A DNA stretch of 64,000 nt from CAYFXA01 sp964347135 (GCA_964347135.1 CAYFXA010000001.1:7581-71580), one strand, 5' to 3'. Counted from the stretch's first letter, positions 7,663 to 16,360 are shown. Notes: generated by a model from the sequence alone, not told the origin. Translations and numbers: made by a program.

Positions 7663-8277
7663 TCACTTCTCTAAATATTTCGCAACCACTTTTTTAATTG
7701 TTTCCCAAGAAAAACCTCGACGAGCCAAAAAAGCAGACATTTTTTGATAAAATTCCTCTCTGGGCAGGTTTTTGTAAGTTTTTAATTTTTTTTGGGCTAG
7801 TTTATTGGCCAAGGGTAATTCATTCACTTTTTTAATGGTTTTTTCAATTATTGTTTTATCAATTCCTTTTTGTTTTAATTCCATGGTTAAGCCAAATTTG
7901 CCTCGGGGACGAAAGGCTGTTCGCTGTTCCACCCACCAACGAGCGAATTCCAAATCATTAACTTGTCTCAATTGCTTTAATTTTTTAATGACTGAATCAA
8001 TTAGTCTTGGTGGTGATTTTCTCTTTCTAAGATAATCACGGATTTCTTTTTCTGAACGAGGGCGACGAGAAATTAAACGAAGAGCCCGATTAAGTAGCTT
8101 TTGAAATTCGTTTTTAAAAACCAAATCATCAACCTGTCTCTGAGTTAATTTCTTGCCAACTTTTAAACCTGCCTTCAAGAAATTATCCGCATCCAGGCCA
8201 AAAGCAAACTTGCCATCAAGATAAATATTGACCCTTTTTTTGTTTTTTTGGGCTTTGATTCTGGTTATCTTTGCCAT
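7663..8277 (-). CDS. recX: RecX, regulator of RecA
   Basis: A 204-residue RecX. It has the typical three-helix tandem repeats: LNRALRLISRRPRSEKEIRDYLRKRK, INDLEFARWWVEQR-like (QVNDLEFARWW), then LTMELKQKGIDKTIIEKTI and AFLARRGFSWETIKKVVAKYL. RecX binds the groove of RecA filaments and limits strand exchange. It lies just downstream of recA, separated by a rho-independent terminator. A TATACT box (8284-8289) ends 6 bases before its ATG, so recX probably has its own leaderless transcript. Confidence 0.92.
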   Translation of the reverse strand: MAKITRIKAQKNKKRVNIYLDGKFAFGLDADNFLKAGLKVGKKLTQRQVDDLVFKNEFQKLLNRALRLISRRPRSEKEIRDYLRKRKSPPRLIDSVIKKLKQLRQVNDLEFARWWVEQRTAFRPRGKFGLTMELKQKGIDKTIIEKTIKKVNELPLANKLAQKKLKTYKNLPREEFYQKMSAFLARRGFSWETIKKVVAKYLEK

Positions 8278-8293
8278 CTCACCAGTATAGTAT

Positions 8294-8320
8294 CAAAAAA
8301 ACCCGCCGATTCGGCGGGTG
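8294..8320 (-). terminator. Rho-independent terminator after recA
   Basis: On the minus strand a GC-rich stem ACCCGCCGA/TCGGCGGGT (8301-8319) is followed by a run of seven T. It lies between recA and recX and would uncouple their expression. Confidence 0.9.
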
Positions 8321-8341
8321 CTTTAGTTACCAAAAGCCATC

Positions 8342-9421
8342 TTACTTCTTAACTTCCCCAATTTCTTTGCCTAAATCAATTTTTCCTGACTTTACTATTT
8401 TCCAAATTTCTGTTTCAATCTGTCTGGCAATTTTAGGATGTTCTTCTAAATAGGCTTTAGCGGCTTCCCTTCCTTGACCCAACATCGTTTTGTTGAATTT
8501 GAAAAAGGCACCTGATTTTTCAATAATGCCAAATTCAACAGCCACATCAATTAAATTACCAGATTGAGAAATCCCACCAACATTCATGATGTCAAATTCA
8601 GCGGTGCGGAAAGGTGGAGCGACCTTATTTTTCACTACCCGTGCCCGGTGGCGAGAACCAATCACTATTTCCCCTTCTTTAATCGTACCAATTTTTCTTA
8701 AATCAAGCCGAACCGAAGAATAGAATTTTAATGCTAAACCGCCGGGAGTGACTTCGGGATTGCCAAACATTACTCCGATCCGATGACGAATTTGGTTGGT
8801 GAAGATAACAATAGTTTTTGATTTAGAAATGGCGGCTGTTAATTTTCTCAAAGCTTGAGACATTAACCTTGCTTGAACACCAATCATGGCATCCCCCATT
8901 TCGCCTTCGATTTCCGCTCGAGGAACAAGAGCGGCCACTGAATCAACAACTACCACATCAACTGCTCCTGACCGGACCAATGTCTCCACAATTTCCAAGG
9001 CTTGTTCACCCGTATCGGGTTGGGAAATCAAAAGTTCATCCAAATTAACGCCAATTGATTCGGCTCTTGCCGGATCCATACCGTGTTCGGCATCAACAAA
9101 AGCCGCAGTTCCTTTCATTTTTTGAACTTCAGCAACAACGTGAAGAGCTAAAGTAGTTTTTCCTGAAGCCTCTGGTCCGTAGACTTCCACCACCCGACCC
9201 CGAGGAAAGCCACCAACACCTAGAGCAATATCAAGGGCAATTGAACCAGTGGGAATAGCATTGACCCTCTTTACTTCCCTTTTTCCACCCAATCTCATAA
9301 TCGCTCCTTTGCCGTATTGTTTTTCAATTTGTTCCATTGCCATTTTAACGGCTTGGGCTTTTTTATTGGAAGTTTGTTTTTTTACAACTGGTTTCTTAGG
9401 AGTCTTTTTCTTTCTTGCCAT
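8342..9421 (-). CDS. recA: RecA recombinase
   Basis: A 359-residue strand-exchange ATPase for homologous recombination and SOS induction. It has Walker [10 protein letters not shown] (82-90), the [22 protein letters not shown] region, the L2-adjacent [21 protein letters not shown], and the [15 protein letters not shown]-terminal segment. A reading frame extends upstream to 9715 but crosses the tRNA-Pro gene, so it is not the real start. ATG at 9421 (MARKKK) or 9427 (MGMARKKK) are both possible. The lysine-rich N-terminal 20 residues are longer than in E. coli. There is no clear Shine-Dalgarno site. It is followed by a terminator and recX. Confidence 0.95.
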   Translation of the reverse strand: MARKKKTPKKPVVKKQTSNKKAQAVKMAMEQIEKQYGKGAIMRLGGKREVKRVNAIPTGSIALDIALGVGGFPRGRVVEVYGPEASGKTTLALHVVAEVQKMKGTAAFVDAEHGMDPARAESIGVNLDELLISQPDTGEQALEIVETLVRSGAVDVVVVDSVAALVPRAEIEGEMGDAMIGVQARLMSQALRKLTAAISKSKTIVIFTNQIRHRIGVMFGNPEVTPGGLALKFYSSVRLDLRKIGTIKEGEIVIGSRHRARVVKNKVAPPFRTAEFDIMNVGGISQSGNLIDVAVEFGIIEKSGAFFKFNKTMLGQGREAAKAYLEEHPKIARQIETEIWKIVKSGKIDLGKEIGEVKK

Positions 9422-9447
9422 GCCCATTAAATTTTTACACAAAATGT

Positions 9448-9455
9448 GATAAAAT
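9448..9455 (+). promoter_or_regulatory. Extended -10 element for tRNA-Pro
   Basis: TGATAAAAT (TG at 9447-9448 and TAAAAT at 9450-9455) ends 11 bases before the tRNA 5' end. This is right for a short 5' leader removed by RNase P. No good -35 is seen. Confidence 0.45.
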
Positions 9456-9466
9456 TCAAGAGGTAA

Positions 9467-9543
9467 CGGGGTGTGGCGCAGTTGGCTAGCGCGTGCGCAT
9501 GGGGTGCGTAAGGTCGCGGGTTCGAGTCCCGCCACCCCGACCA
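9467..9543 (+). tRNA. tRNA-Pro (anticodon GGG)
   Basis: The 77 bases fold as a cloverleaf. The acceptor CGGGGTG pairs with CACCCCG, including the C1-G72 pair typical of bacterial tRNA-Pro. The D-stem is GCGC/GCGC. The anticodon stem is TGCGC/GCGTA with loop ATGGGGT, giving anticodon GGG. The T-stem is GCGGG/CCCGC with loop TTCGAGT. The discriminator is A and the CCA end is encoded. It reads proline codons CCC and CCU. A terminator follows immediately. Confidence 0.96.
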
Positions 9544-9568
9544 AAAGCCCAATTTTTGGGTTTTTTAT
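9544..9568 (+). terminator. Terminator after tRNA-Pro
   Basis: AAAGCCCAA and TTGGGTTTT form a hairpin with a short T loop, followed by TTTTTT. It begins one base after the tRNA CCA end. Confidence 0.75.
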
Positions 9569-9570
9569 TA

Positions 9571-9579
9571 TGATAGAAT
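9571..9579 (+). promoter_or_regulatory. Extended -10 promoter of the SGNH gene
   Basis: TGATAGAAT at 9571-9579 is followed by 7 bases and the ATG at 9587. No Shine-Dalgarno site is present, so the mRNA is probably leaderless. Confidence 0.5.
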
Positions 9580-9586
9580 AAAACAC

Positions 9587-10247
9587 ATGGCCCAAATTCT
9601 TATTTTTGGAGACAGTCTTACTTATGGCTGTTGGGATAAAAAAGGAGGATGGGTAAATAGGTTGAGAGATTTTTTGGATAAGAAAAAACTTCCCAAATAT
9701 CGCCAGACTCGCCAAATCACGGACATGGATTTGGTTTATTCATTGGGAAGATCTGGTGATGTAACCGATGGTGTTTTGAAAAGATTCAAATTTGAAACAA
9801 AGCAAAGGATTATTGAAGCCAGGGAAACAATAATCATTTTCCAGGTTGGAACAAACGACACTTTCTTTTATAAAGAATATAAGGATCCTAAAAAAACGCT
9901 TAAGAACCACCCCTGAAAAATTTTCTAAAAAAATTCAGAAATTAATCAATGAAGCAAAAGAATTTACTTCAAAAATTGTTTTTCTTGGTTTAACTCCGGT
10001 TGATGAATCAAGTGCCTCACCTTTGCCTTGGGCGAAAAATAAATTCTTCAAAAATGAAAATGTTAAGAAATACGATGAGATCATCAAATCCGTTTGCAAA
10101 GAAAATAATGTTTATTTTATTGATGTTTTTGAAAAACTAAAAAATGGCGCTAAGTATTTAGAAGACGGGCTCCATCTTAATTCAAAAGGACATCAGAAGA
10201 TTTTTGAAATTGTAAAAGATTTCTTGCTAAAAAAGAAGATAATCTGA
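9587..10247 (+). pseudogene. SGNH/GDSL hydrolase split by a one-base shift
   Basis: Two adjacent frames together make one SGNH-family esterase/lipase of about 219 residues. The first frame (9587-9916) holds block I GDSL (8-11, catalytic Ser) and GTND (88-91, oxyanion Asn). The second frame (in use from about 9897 to 10247) holds DGLHLNSKGH with the catalytic Asp and His. The junction is a run of seven A at 9890-9896; six A would restore one continuous frame. Possible explanations are an assembly error in the homopolymer, a real recent mutation, or slippage that produces active enzyme. The substrate is unknown. It converges on the thioredoxin-CcdA gene with a 21-base gap. Confidence 0.8.
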
Positions 10248-10268
10248 ATTTAACCAACACCAATTTTT

Positions 10269-11453
10269 TCAAGCCCAACCCAAAAACATCATAATTCCCA
10301 ATCCCAAAATAATTATTCCTGCAACTAAATGAAGATAGCGAATGTTTTTGTCTTTCCAACCTGCCACGCTTTCCACGGTGGTAAAGCCAATATAACAGGC
10401 TCCTGTAATAGCCAGCATTGGCAGAACAAAGATTAAATTATAGAGAAGCAACCAGGGAATGGTCTCTATTAAATCAAGAGAGCACAAGATTCCTCCACAA
10501 ATAACATAAGGGCCAATAGTACAAGGCAACAAGAAAAGAGTTACTAGAGCACCAACAACAAACGCTCCTTTGGGACTGGTTACTTTAAAGAAGAATTTCT
10601 GTAATTTGGGTCGCAGAAACATGGGCATTTCAGTTAAAAATCCGCCGGGTTTGTAGCGAATAAAATCTTTAAGATTTAAAATTCCCAAAATAATGGCTGC
10701 TAATCCCAATATTCTATAAAGCCAAAGTTTAATACTCGTTAAAGCCTGAATCAATTGAAAAAATCGAATAATAACTAAACCGTAAAAGAAATACATCACA
10801 AAAACCGCTGAAGTAAATGCCAAGCCAGCTAGCAAAATGTTATAACGCTTTTTGGGGGCAAAAGCCAAAATGGCAAAGAGCATCATAATCAGAACCGCTA
10901 AAGCACAGGGATTAACAGCATCAACGATTGCTAGAGAAACAACTTTAGGAAGAGTTAATTCTGTTTGAACCACCTCGCTTGAAACTTTCTCACTTGAAGA
11001 TTCTGGCAAAATTTTTGGCTTTCCTGACAATTTAGAAAAATCAAGCTCTTCAAAATCAACAACCGTTCCATCTGCCAAAGGGCAAGGATTGCCTTTTTTT
11101 TCTTCAAGTTTCTTTTCAATATTTTCCAGAATCGGCGTGTCACCAATGAGAAAGTCATCTTTACCAAAAATAATCAAAGGAATGCCTAAACCAGAGCCAT
11201 AGACATCGTTGTACTCATAAAGTAAAGGGGCATTTTCTCGCTCTTGATAAATTTCGTATTCAATAATCACTAAATCAGGATATTTTTCCGGTAATTCTTC
11301 TAGAAGAACTGGGTCAACCTTGGCACAATGAGGACAACCAATGCCAGTGAAATAAACTACGCAAGTTGACTGCTCATTGACTGCTAAACTCGAAGATGAA
11401 AAAAAACCTATTAATAGAAGAACTAAGGTTAAAATAGCAATTATTTTCTTCAT
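10269..11453 (-). CDS. Thioredoxin-CcdA fusion (DsbD-like thiol transporter)
   Basis: A 394-residue secreted/membrane redox protein. It has a signal peptide (residues 1-25), a thioredoxin-like domain with CPHC at 40-43 and the cis-Pro region GIPLIIFG at 90-97, and then six or so membrane helices of the CcdA/DsbD type from about 172. The two membrane cysteines sit in NPCA (C183) and LPCTIGPY (C311), as expected for transfer of electrons across the membrane. It would reduce or isomerise disulfides outside the cell. In E. coli DsbD the thioredoxin domain is C-terminal; here it is N-terminal. It lies 6 bases after the DNRLRE gene. Confidence 0.87.
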   Translation of the reverse strand: MKKIIAILTLVLLLIGFFSSSSLAVNEQSTCVVYFTGIGCPHCAKVDPVLLEELPEKYPDLVIIEYEIYQERENAPLLYEYNDVYGSGLGIPLIIFGKDDFLIGDTPILENIEKKLEEKKGNPCPLADGTVVDFEELDFSKLSGKPKILPESSSEKVSSEVVQTELTLPKVVSLAIVDAVNPCALAVLIMMLFAILAFAPKKRYNILLAGLAFTSAVFVMYFFYGLVIIRFFQLIQALTSIKLWLYRILGLAAIILGILNLKDFIRYKPGGFLTEMPMFLRPKLQKFFFKVTSPKGAFVVGALVTLFLLPCTIGPYVICGGILCSLDLIETIPWLLLYNLIFVLPMLAITGACYIGFTTVESVAGWKDKNIRYLHLVAGIIILGLGIMMFLGWA

Positions 11454-11459
11454 AAAAGA

Positions 11460-12302
11460 TTATCTTTTCGGTGATTGCTTTTTCTTCCAAGCAAAGAAGC
11501 TTACTGCACCTATTACCATAACAACCAATAGTAAAGCAAGGGTTTTCCCCTTATCAGCCAATATCCCTTCTGGCCTGAGTGTCGGCGATGGTGTAGGTTT
11601 TGGAGTGGGAGTAATATCAGGTAAAGGAGAAGGGGTTGGTTTGATTGTTGCTCTCGGACTAGGAGAAGGCGTTGGTGATGGTTCGGGAGTTGGCGTGGGT
11701 AATGGAGTCGGTGGAAGATGGTAAGACACTATAAGTTTAGGGTGAGAATTAGTGTCGCCATTCTGGCGAGAAGCAAATAGCTTCCGGCATTCGTCAGTGG
11801 CAAACATAACTACACCGTAATTGTGAAATTTCTCACTATGCCATTCTGAAACGAGTTGAGTAACATCCCAGTTATAAGACCTCTGGTCCACAATGTAAGC
11901 GATATCATAAATTATTCCTGTGTTACTATAACCCAAACTAAAATAGTTTTCGTATTCATTCCAGGCATCTCCTTGACGTTGAACTTGGACACTGCAATTG
12001 TCTGTGTGATTTTCGAGAAGAACAAGGGAAAGAGTGGCTTTGTCGATAATTGCATTTTGAGGAAGCGAATTAAGATCAAAAATTATGTAAACGTAACTCC
12101 TATAAGTAATCGTTTCCGTTTTTACATTTTCAATAAGAAGGACGTCTTCAAATCCGTGGCTCTCTCCACCACCAGGTTTTATGTAGGTATCTCGGAGGGG
12201 AAAGAAAGTTAACTCTAAAGCAGATATTTTTTTAGGATGGCAAACCAAGAAAGCTAAAAAAAGAAGTCCAAAACAAAATATTCCTAAGAAAAACTTTCGC
12301 AT
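11460..12302 (-). CDS. DNRLRE-type surface protein with Pro/Thr stalk
   Basis: A 280-residue exported protein. It has a signal peptide (about residues 1-29), then a beta-rich DNRLRE-like domain with [20 protein letters not shown] near its start and [15 protein letters not shown] and GVVMFATDE later. A stalk of about 45 residues follows, made of PTPSPSP-like repeats, then a C-terminal helix (about 250-268) and the basic tail KKKQSPKR. No LPXTG motif is present, so it is probably anchored by the helix. A TTG six bases before the ATG is an alternative start. TATAAT preceded by TGC lies 13 bases before the ATG. It is the first gene of a pair with the thioredoxin-CcdA protein. Its last codons copy the end of rpsI. 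Confidence 0.78.
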   Translation of the reverse strand: MRKFFLGIFCFGLLFLAFLVCHPKKISALELTFFPLRDTYIKPGGGESHGFEDVLLIENVKTETITYRSYVYIIFDLNSLPQNAIIDKATLSLVLLENHTDNCSVQVQRQGDAWNEYENYFSLGYSNTGIIYDIAYIVDQRSYNWDVTQLVSEWHSEKFHNYGVVMFATDECRKLFASRQNGDTNSHPKLIVSYHLPPTPLPTPTPEPSPTPSPSPRATIKPTPSPLPDITPTPKPTPSPTLRPEGILADKGKTLALLLVVMVIGAVSFFAWKKKQSPKR

Positions 12303-12315
12303 ACTCAATAATTAG

Positions 12316-12324
12316 ATTATAGCA
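12316..12324 (-). promoter_or_regulatory. Extended -10 promoter of the DNRLRE gene
   Basis: On the minus strand TGCTATAAT (TATAAT at 12316-12321), a perfect extended -10, lies in the 35-base gap after rpsI. It is 13 bases before the ATG, or 7 before a TTG. Confidence 0.6.
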
Positions 12325-12337
12325 TCTGTTTTAAGTT

Positions 12338-12781
12338 TTATCTTTTCGGAGATTGTTTCTTGGCTCTTGCCTTTTGGGCATAGCCTGCTTTACGCCGTTC
12401 CTTCATTCGTGGGTCACGGGTTAATAAACCAGCTTTTTTTAAGGGAAGATGGTAAGCTTCAGGATTTTCTTTGTCTAGGGCTCTAGCCAAGCCATGAGTA
12501 ACAGCGCCTAATTGACCATTTTTACCTGAACCCCCAACTTTAATGGTGGCATAATACTTGCCTTCGGTTTCAGTTAGTTGAAAGGGTTTTGAATAAACGA
12601 TTCTGTTAACCTCTCCTGGAAAATATTTGCTAATTGGCTGTTCATTAACAACCAAATCTCCTTTTCCTTTAAACAGCCTTATTCGAGCAGTGGCAGATTT
12701 TCGCCGACCAACAGCATAGGTATAAGACTTTTTCCGCCCTCTTTTAATTTTTTTCTTTTCTGTTTTTTTCTTTTTAGCCAT
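12338..12781 (-). CDS. rpsI: 30S ribosomal protein S9
   Basis: A 147-residue S9 recognised by YAVGRRKSATARIRLFKGKG, VNEQPISKYFP, VGGSGKNGQLGAVTHGLARAL and the basic tail ending KKQSPKR, which reaches the P-site tRNA. The start is the ATG of ATGGCTAA, overlapping the end of rplM by 8 bases; a longer frame to 12823 is discarded. The N-terminus has a lysine-rich extension of about 20 residues. It is the last ribosomal gene of the infA-to-rpsI transcription unit. Confidence 0.96.
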   Translation of the reverse strand: MAKKKKTEKKKIKRGRKKSYTYAVGRRKSATARIRLFKGKGDLVVNEQPISKYFPGEVNRIVYSKPFQLTETEGKYYATIKVGGSGKNGQLGAVTHGLARALDKENPEAYHLPLKKAGLLTRDPRMKERRKAGYAQKARAKKQSPKR

Positions 12782-13199
12782 TTTGTTTAAACTTATCTTG
12801 ATATGGATGTTTGTTGTTAACAAAAACTTTCAATCTCGCTAATCGCCTATCTCTTAATTTATTTTTTGGCAACATACCGGAAACAGCATATCTAATTACC
12901 TTTCTGGGATCTCGCTTCATCATTTGAGCAAAAGTTAATTCTTTAAAGCCACCAGGATAACCAGAGTGGCGATAGTAAAGCTTTTGTTTTCTTTTTCGGC
13001 CACTTATTTCTATGCCTTCTGCATTAATGACGACCACATAATCACCGCAATCTAAATTGGGTTGGTAATAGACTTTATCCTTACCCATGAGAAGTTTGGC
13101 AATTTGGGTGGCTTCTCGCCCTAACATTTTGCCTTTAGCATCAACCAAATGCCATTCCCTTTTAATTTCACTTCCTTTGGTTACTTTTGTTTTTTTCAT
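12774..13199 (-). CDS. rplM: 50S ribosomal protein L13
   Basis: A 141-residue L13 showing WHLVDAKGKMLGREATQIAKLLMGK, GDYVVVINAEGIEISGRK, YYRHSGYPGG and the RAVSGMLPKNKLRD-like AVSGMLPKNKLRD motif. The start lies inside the 3' end of rplQ (32-base overlap), a large overlap that implies translational coupling. It is an early-assembly protein of the 50S subunit. Confidence 0.96.
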   Translation of the reverse strand: MKKTKVTKGSEIKREWHLVDAKGKMLGREATQIAKLLMGKDKVYYQPNLDCGDYVVVINAEGIEISGRKRKQKLYYRHSGYPGGFKELTFAQMMKRDPRKVIRYAVSGMLPKNKLRDRRLARLKVFVNNKHPYQDKFKQNG

Positions 13200-13605
13200 T
13201 TTTCTTTTTCTTCTTAGCTTTCTTTTTAACTGGTTTCTCCTCTGCTCCTGGTTTTTCCACCAATTCTAATTTCACCATCATCGCATCATCACCTTTTCGT
13301 TTTCCCAAGCGAATCATTCGGGTAAAACCACCGGGCCTGTCTTTAACTTTGGGAGCAATTTCATCAACCAATTTGTTAACCGCTTTTTTATTATTAAGAA
13401 AAGCAGCCACAATCCTTCGAGCTTGAAGAGTACCTGATTTTCCTTTGGTCACTAAACGGTCAAAAAGCCGACGGATGGCTTTAGCTTTACTCTCTGTTGT
13501 TTTAATTTCTCCATGTAAAATTAAAGCGCTGAGTAAATTTCTAAACAGCGCTTTGCGATGGCTTCGACTTCGAGCCAACTTTTTGCCAGCGACCCGGTGT
13601 CTCAT
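13168..13605 (-). CDS. rplQ: 50S ribosomal protein L17
   Basis: A 145-residue L17: MRHRVAGKKLARSRSHRKALFRNL, then KRLFDR-like AIRRLFDRLVTKGK and GGFTRMIRLGKRKGDDA. The C-terminus carries about 25 extra residues, almost all Lys, Glu and Asn. Its start overlaps the rpoA stop as ATGA. Confidence 0.95.
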   Translation of the reverse strand: MRHRVAGKKLARSRSHRKALFRNLLSALILHGEIKTTESKAKAIRRLFDRLVTKGKSGTLQARRIVAAFLNNKKAVNKLVDEIAPKVKDRPGGFTRMIRLGKRKGDDAMMVKLELVEKPGAEEKPVKKKAKKKKKNEKNKSNQRK

Positions 13606-14522
13606 GATTTCTTCTTTTTCAAACCAACTCCTTTTTGGGATAAAGCTGCCTCAACAACTTTAATCGATTTTTCTCCCAAATTCTTTACCTTAGCCAAATC
13701 AGTTTCAGTTGCCGCTACTAATTCAGCGACCGTGCCATAACCCCCTTTGCGCAAAGCGTTAGCGATTCTGGTTGGTAATTCAAGTTCTTCAACGGTCAGT
13801 CTTAAAGTTAAATCAGGAACTTCAATCTTTGGTTCCTTTTTCTTAGGAATTCTCTTGGGTTCATATACTTGGTGAAAATAGCCTATCAAAATTTTTGCTG
13901 CCTGCTTCAGTGCTTGGCTTGGCTTCAAACTGCCATCAGTAATGATTTCTAAAACCAGTCTATCTAAATTAGTTCGCCGACCAACACGGGTAGCTTCAAC
14001 CCGATAATTAACTTGAACCACGGGACTGAAAATCGCATCAATCGGAATTTCACCTAATTTTTCAACTTCCCGTTCTTCAGCTGGCAAGTAGCCATAACCA
14101 GACTCAACTAAAATATCGGCTTTAAGGCGATTTTTTTTGGTCGCCAAGTTGCCAATTACTAAATCTGGATTGGCAATTTCCACTTTAGCCGGTGTTTTAA
14201 TGTCTCCTGCCTTAACTGCACCTGGCCCAGTTTTCTCCAAAGTTAGTTTAACTGGTTTTTTCCCGTCATAACTAACTTTCACTTGTTTGAGATTAAGAAT
14301 AATCTCAACAATATCCTCTTTTAACCCCTCTAAAGTTGAAAATTTATGCTTGACTCCTGTTATCTTAATCTGGCTAATTGCTGCTCCTGGCAAAGCCGAA
14401 AGCAAAACTCGTCGCAAAGCATTACCCAAAGTATGACCAAATCCTGGTTCAAGAGGCTCAATCACAAAATGACCGAAATCCTTGGTTTCTTTTTCTTTTT
14501 TAATTCGAAATAAAGGCTCCAT
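13602..14522 (-). CDS. rpoA: RNA polymerase alpha subunit
   Basis: A 306-residue alpha subunit. The N-terminal assembly domain has FVIEPLEPGFGHTLGNALRRVLLSALPGAAI and LEGLKEDIVEIILNLK. The C-terminal domain has LELPTRIANALRKGGYGTVAELVAATE and NLGEKSIKVVEAAL, the helix-hairpin-helix that binds UP elements and regulators. A Shine-Dalgarno site (AGGAGGTCG) precedes the ATG. It ends in TGA, evidence for the standard code. Confidence 0.97.
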   Translation of the reverse strand: MEPLFRIKKEKETKDFGHFVIEPLEPGFGHTLGNALRRVLLSALPGAAISQIKITGVKHKFSTLEGLKEDIVEIILNLKQVKVSYDGKKPVKLTLEKTGPGAVKAGDIKTPAKVEIANPDLVIGNLATKKNRLKADILVESGYGYLPAEEREVEKLGEIPIDAIFSPVVQVNYRVEATRVGRRTNLDRLVLEIITDGSLKPSQALKQAAKILIGYFHQVYEPKRIPKKKEPKIEVPDLTLRLTVEELELPTRIANALRKGGYGTVAELVAATETDLAKVKNLGEKSIKVVEAALSQKGVGLKKKKS

Positions 14523-14532
14523 TATCGACCTC

Positions 14533-15156
14533 CTATCTAGAATAGTATTCTACAATTAACTTATCATCAATACCCGATTCTATCTCTTCTCTTTCTGGCA
14601 GACGAATCATTTTACCAATTGGACCTTTTCTTTGCAACCATTTAGGCGTATTTTTTATCCTGTCTGCCCAGTTTTTTTCAACCGCTGGTATTTTCATTGC
14701 TTTATCACCCAAACGAACGGTGTCTTCGGGCTTAACTTGATAGGAAGCAATGTTTACCCGCTTATCATTAACATAAACATGACCATGACTGACTAATTGC
14801 CTGGCCACTGACCGAGAGGGAGCCAAGCCTAACCGGTAAACAATATTATCTAATCTCGATTCAAGAAGTTGAAAAAGAACTTCGCCAGTTGCTTGAGGAT
14901 TTTTGGCGGCCTTTTCAACATAACGACGAAACTGTTTTTCCAAAACACCATAAAGCCTTTTTGCCTTTTGTTTTTCTCTTAATTGATTGCCATATTCACT
15001 CAATCTTCTTCTTCCTCTCGGACCATGCTGTCCAGGGGGAACGCCTCCTTTTCTTTCAATAGGACATTTGGGTGAAAAACAACGCTCACCCTTTAAAAAA
15101 AGTTTAATCCCTTCTCGCCGGCAAAGCCGACATTTGGCATCAGTATATCTTGCCAT
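14533..15156 (-). CDS. rpsD: 30S ribosomal protein S4
   Basis: A 207-residue S4. The N-terminal CRLCRREG and CFSPKCPI pairs form a zinc-binding site (the zinc form of S4). The S4 RNA-binding domain follows with SRLDNIVYRLGLAPSRSVARQLVSHGHVYVNDKRV. It is a primary 16S rRNA binder and often a translational repressor of the alpha operon. AGGAGAG precedes the ATG. Confidence 0.97.
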   Translation of the reverse strand: MARYTDAKCRLCRREGIKLFLKGERCFSPKCPIERKGGVPPGQHGPRGRRRLSEYGNQLREKQKAKRLYGVLEKQFRRYVEKAAKNPQATGEVLFQLLESRLDNIVYRLGLAPSRSVARQLVSHGHVYVNDKRVNIASYQVKPEDTVRLGDKAMKIPAVEKNWADRIKNTPKWLQRKGPIGKMIRLPEREEIESGIDDKLIVEYYSR

Positions 15157-15561
15157 CTAAACTCTCCTTTTCTTTCTTGGTCTGGGACCGTTGTGAGGAA
15201 TGGGAGTAACGTCAGCAATTAAACTCATCTTAATTCCTGTGGATCTTAAAGCCCTTAGAGCCGAATCTCTGCCCGGACCAGGACCTTTAATGTAAACTTC
15301 AACTTCTCTTATTCCCTGAGCCAAAGCTTTTTTAGCCGCGGCTTCAACCGTACTCACTGCCGCAAAAGGAGTTGATTTCCTTGCTCCTTTAAATCCCACT
15401 TCGCCTGAACTTCCCCAACAAATAGTATTACCTTCTAAATCAGTAAAAGTAATAATCGTATTATTAAAAGTGGCTTGAATAAAAGCTTTTGCCTTAGCCA
15501 CTTGCTTCGGTTCTTTTTTTATTTTCTTTGCTTTGGTTTTTTTAGTCTTCGGTTTAGCCAT
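15157..15561 (-). CDS. rpsK: 30S ribosomal protein S11
   Basis: A 134-residue S11 with [56 protein letters not shown] and the C-terminal [16 protein letters not shown]. The lysine-rich N-terminus is about 10 residues longer than usual. It ends directly before rpsD. Confidence 0.96.
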   Translation of the reverse strand: MAKPKTKKTKAKKIKKEPKQVAKAKAFIQATFNNTIITFTDLEGNTICWGSSGEVGFKGARKSTPFAAVSTVEAAAKKALAQGIREVEVYIKGPGPGRDSALRALRSTGIKMSLIADVTPIPHNGPRPRKKRRV

Positions 15562-15567
15562 ATTTCT

Positions 15568-16005
15568 TTATTTCTTGGCTTCCTTTTCCTCTTTTTCCTT
15601 GGGTTCCCGGGTAGCAATGCCAAGTTTAGTTAAATCTTTTTTCCTCATTGCCCCAACCGTCCTTCGTCTTCCTCTTTTTGTTCGAGCATTTGACCGAGTT
15701 CTTTGTCCACGAGAAGGTAAACCTTGAGCATGTCTAATCCCTCGATAACTTGCTGTTGTTTTTAACTGCTTAATGTTTTCCTTAACTATACTTCTCAGTT
15801 CTCCTTCGGTCGGAAGTTTGTCAATTGCTTTTTGCAAACGGGTTACTTCTTCACTGGTCAAATCTTTTATCCTTTTATTGGGATCAACTTTAGTTTCCTC
15901 TAAAATACCTTGGACATTTTTTCGACCAACACCATAAATTACGGTTAAACCGATATCAACTTTCTTTTCAACTGGTAAATCAACTCCAGCAATCCTGACT
16001 GCCAT
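15568..16005 (-). CDS. rpsM: 30S ribosomal protein S13
   Basis: A 145-residue S13 recognised by MAVRIAGVDLPVEKKVDIGLTVIYGVGR, the RLQKAIDK helix and SYRGIRHAQGLPSRGQRTRSNARTKRG. The C-terminus has about 20 extra residues, mostly Lys and Glu. It contacts tRNA in the P site and forms subunit bridges. Confidence 0.96.
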   Translation of the reverse strand: MAVRIAGVDLPVEKKVDIGLTVIYGVGRKNVQGILEETKVDPNKRIKDLTSEEVTRLQKAIDKLPTEGELRSIVKENIKQLKTTASYRGIRHAQGLPSRGQRTRSNARTKRGRRRTVGAMRKKDLTKLGIATREPKEKEEKEAKK

Positions 16006-16007
16006 GA

Positions 16008-16121
16008 TTATCCTTGCCTTTGTTTATGGCGGGGATTAGAACAAATAACATAAACTCGCCCCCGTCGGCGAACAATTTTACAATTTTTACAACGCTTTTT
16101 TACTGATGCTTTTACTTTCAT
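16008..16121 (-). CDS. rpmJ: 50S ribosomal protein L36
   Basis: A 37-residue zinc-ribbon protein read directly from the minus strand: [15 protein letters not shown] then [18 protein letters not shown]. The ligands are two Cys of CKNC, a further Cys, and His in PRHKQ, the standard L36 pattern. It lies between infA and rpsM, its usual place. Confidence 0.95.
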   Translation of the reverse strand: MKVKASVKKRCKNCKIVRRRGRVYVICSNPRHKQRQG

Positions 16122-16132
16122 CTCTTTTTCCT

Positions 16133-16351
16133 TTATTTCTCCCGATAAACAATTCTGCCTCTAGTTTCATCATGGGGTGTTAACTCCACTTTTACCTTAT
16201 CTCCAGGCATGACTTTAATATAATGCATTCTCATCTTGCCCGAGAGATGACATAAAAGCTTTCGACCGTCTTTGAGTTCTACTCTAAAAGTGGTGTTGGG
16301 CAAGGCCTCGGTTACCATCCCCACAACTTCTTCTTTTTTCTGTTTTATCAT
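16133..16351 (-). CDS. infA: Translation initiation factor IF-1
   Basis: A 72-residue OB-fold protein: [61 protein letters not shown], the classic IF-1 sequence. It occupies the 30S A site at initiation. It has its own strong promoter, whose -10 ends 9 bases before the ATG, and no Shine-Dalgarno site. The initiation factor's own mRNA is therefore probably leaderless. Confidence 0.97.
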   Translation of the reverse strand: MIKQKKEEVVGMVTEALPNTTFRVELKDGRKLLCHLSGKMRMHYIKVMPGDKVKVELTPHDETRGRIVYREK

Positions 16352-16360
16352 CTATTGTAA

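Noticed and set aside
8342..9715. A 457-residue frame extending recA upstream
   Set aside because: The added part reads through the tRNA-Pro gene and its terminator. The normal RecA start lies at 9421 or 9427.
13602..13605. TGA recoded as glycine or tryptophan
   Set aside because: rpoA and adk end at TGA exactly where family members end, and in-frame TGA does not occur inside conserved proteins.
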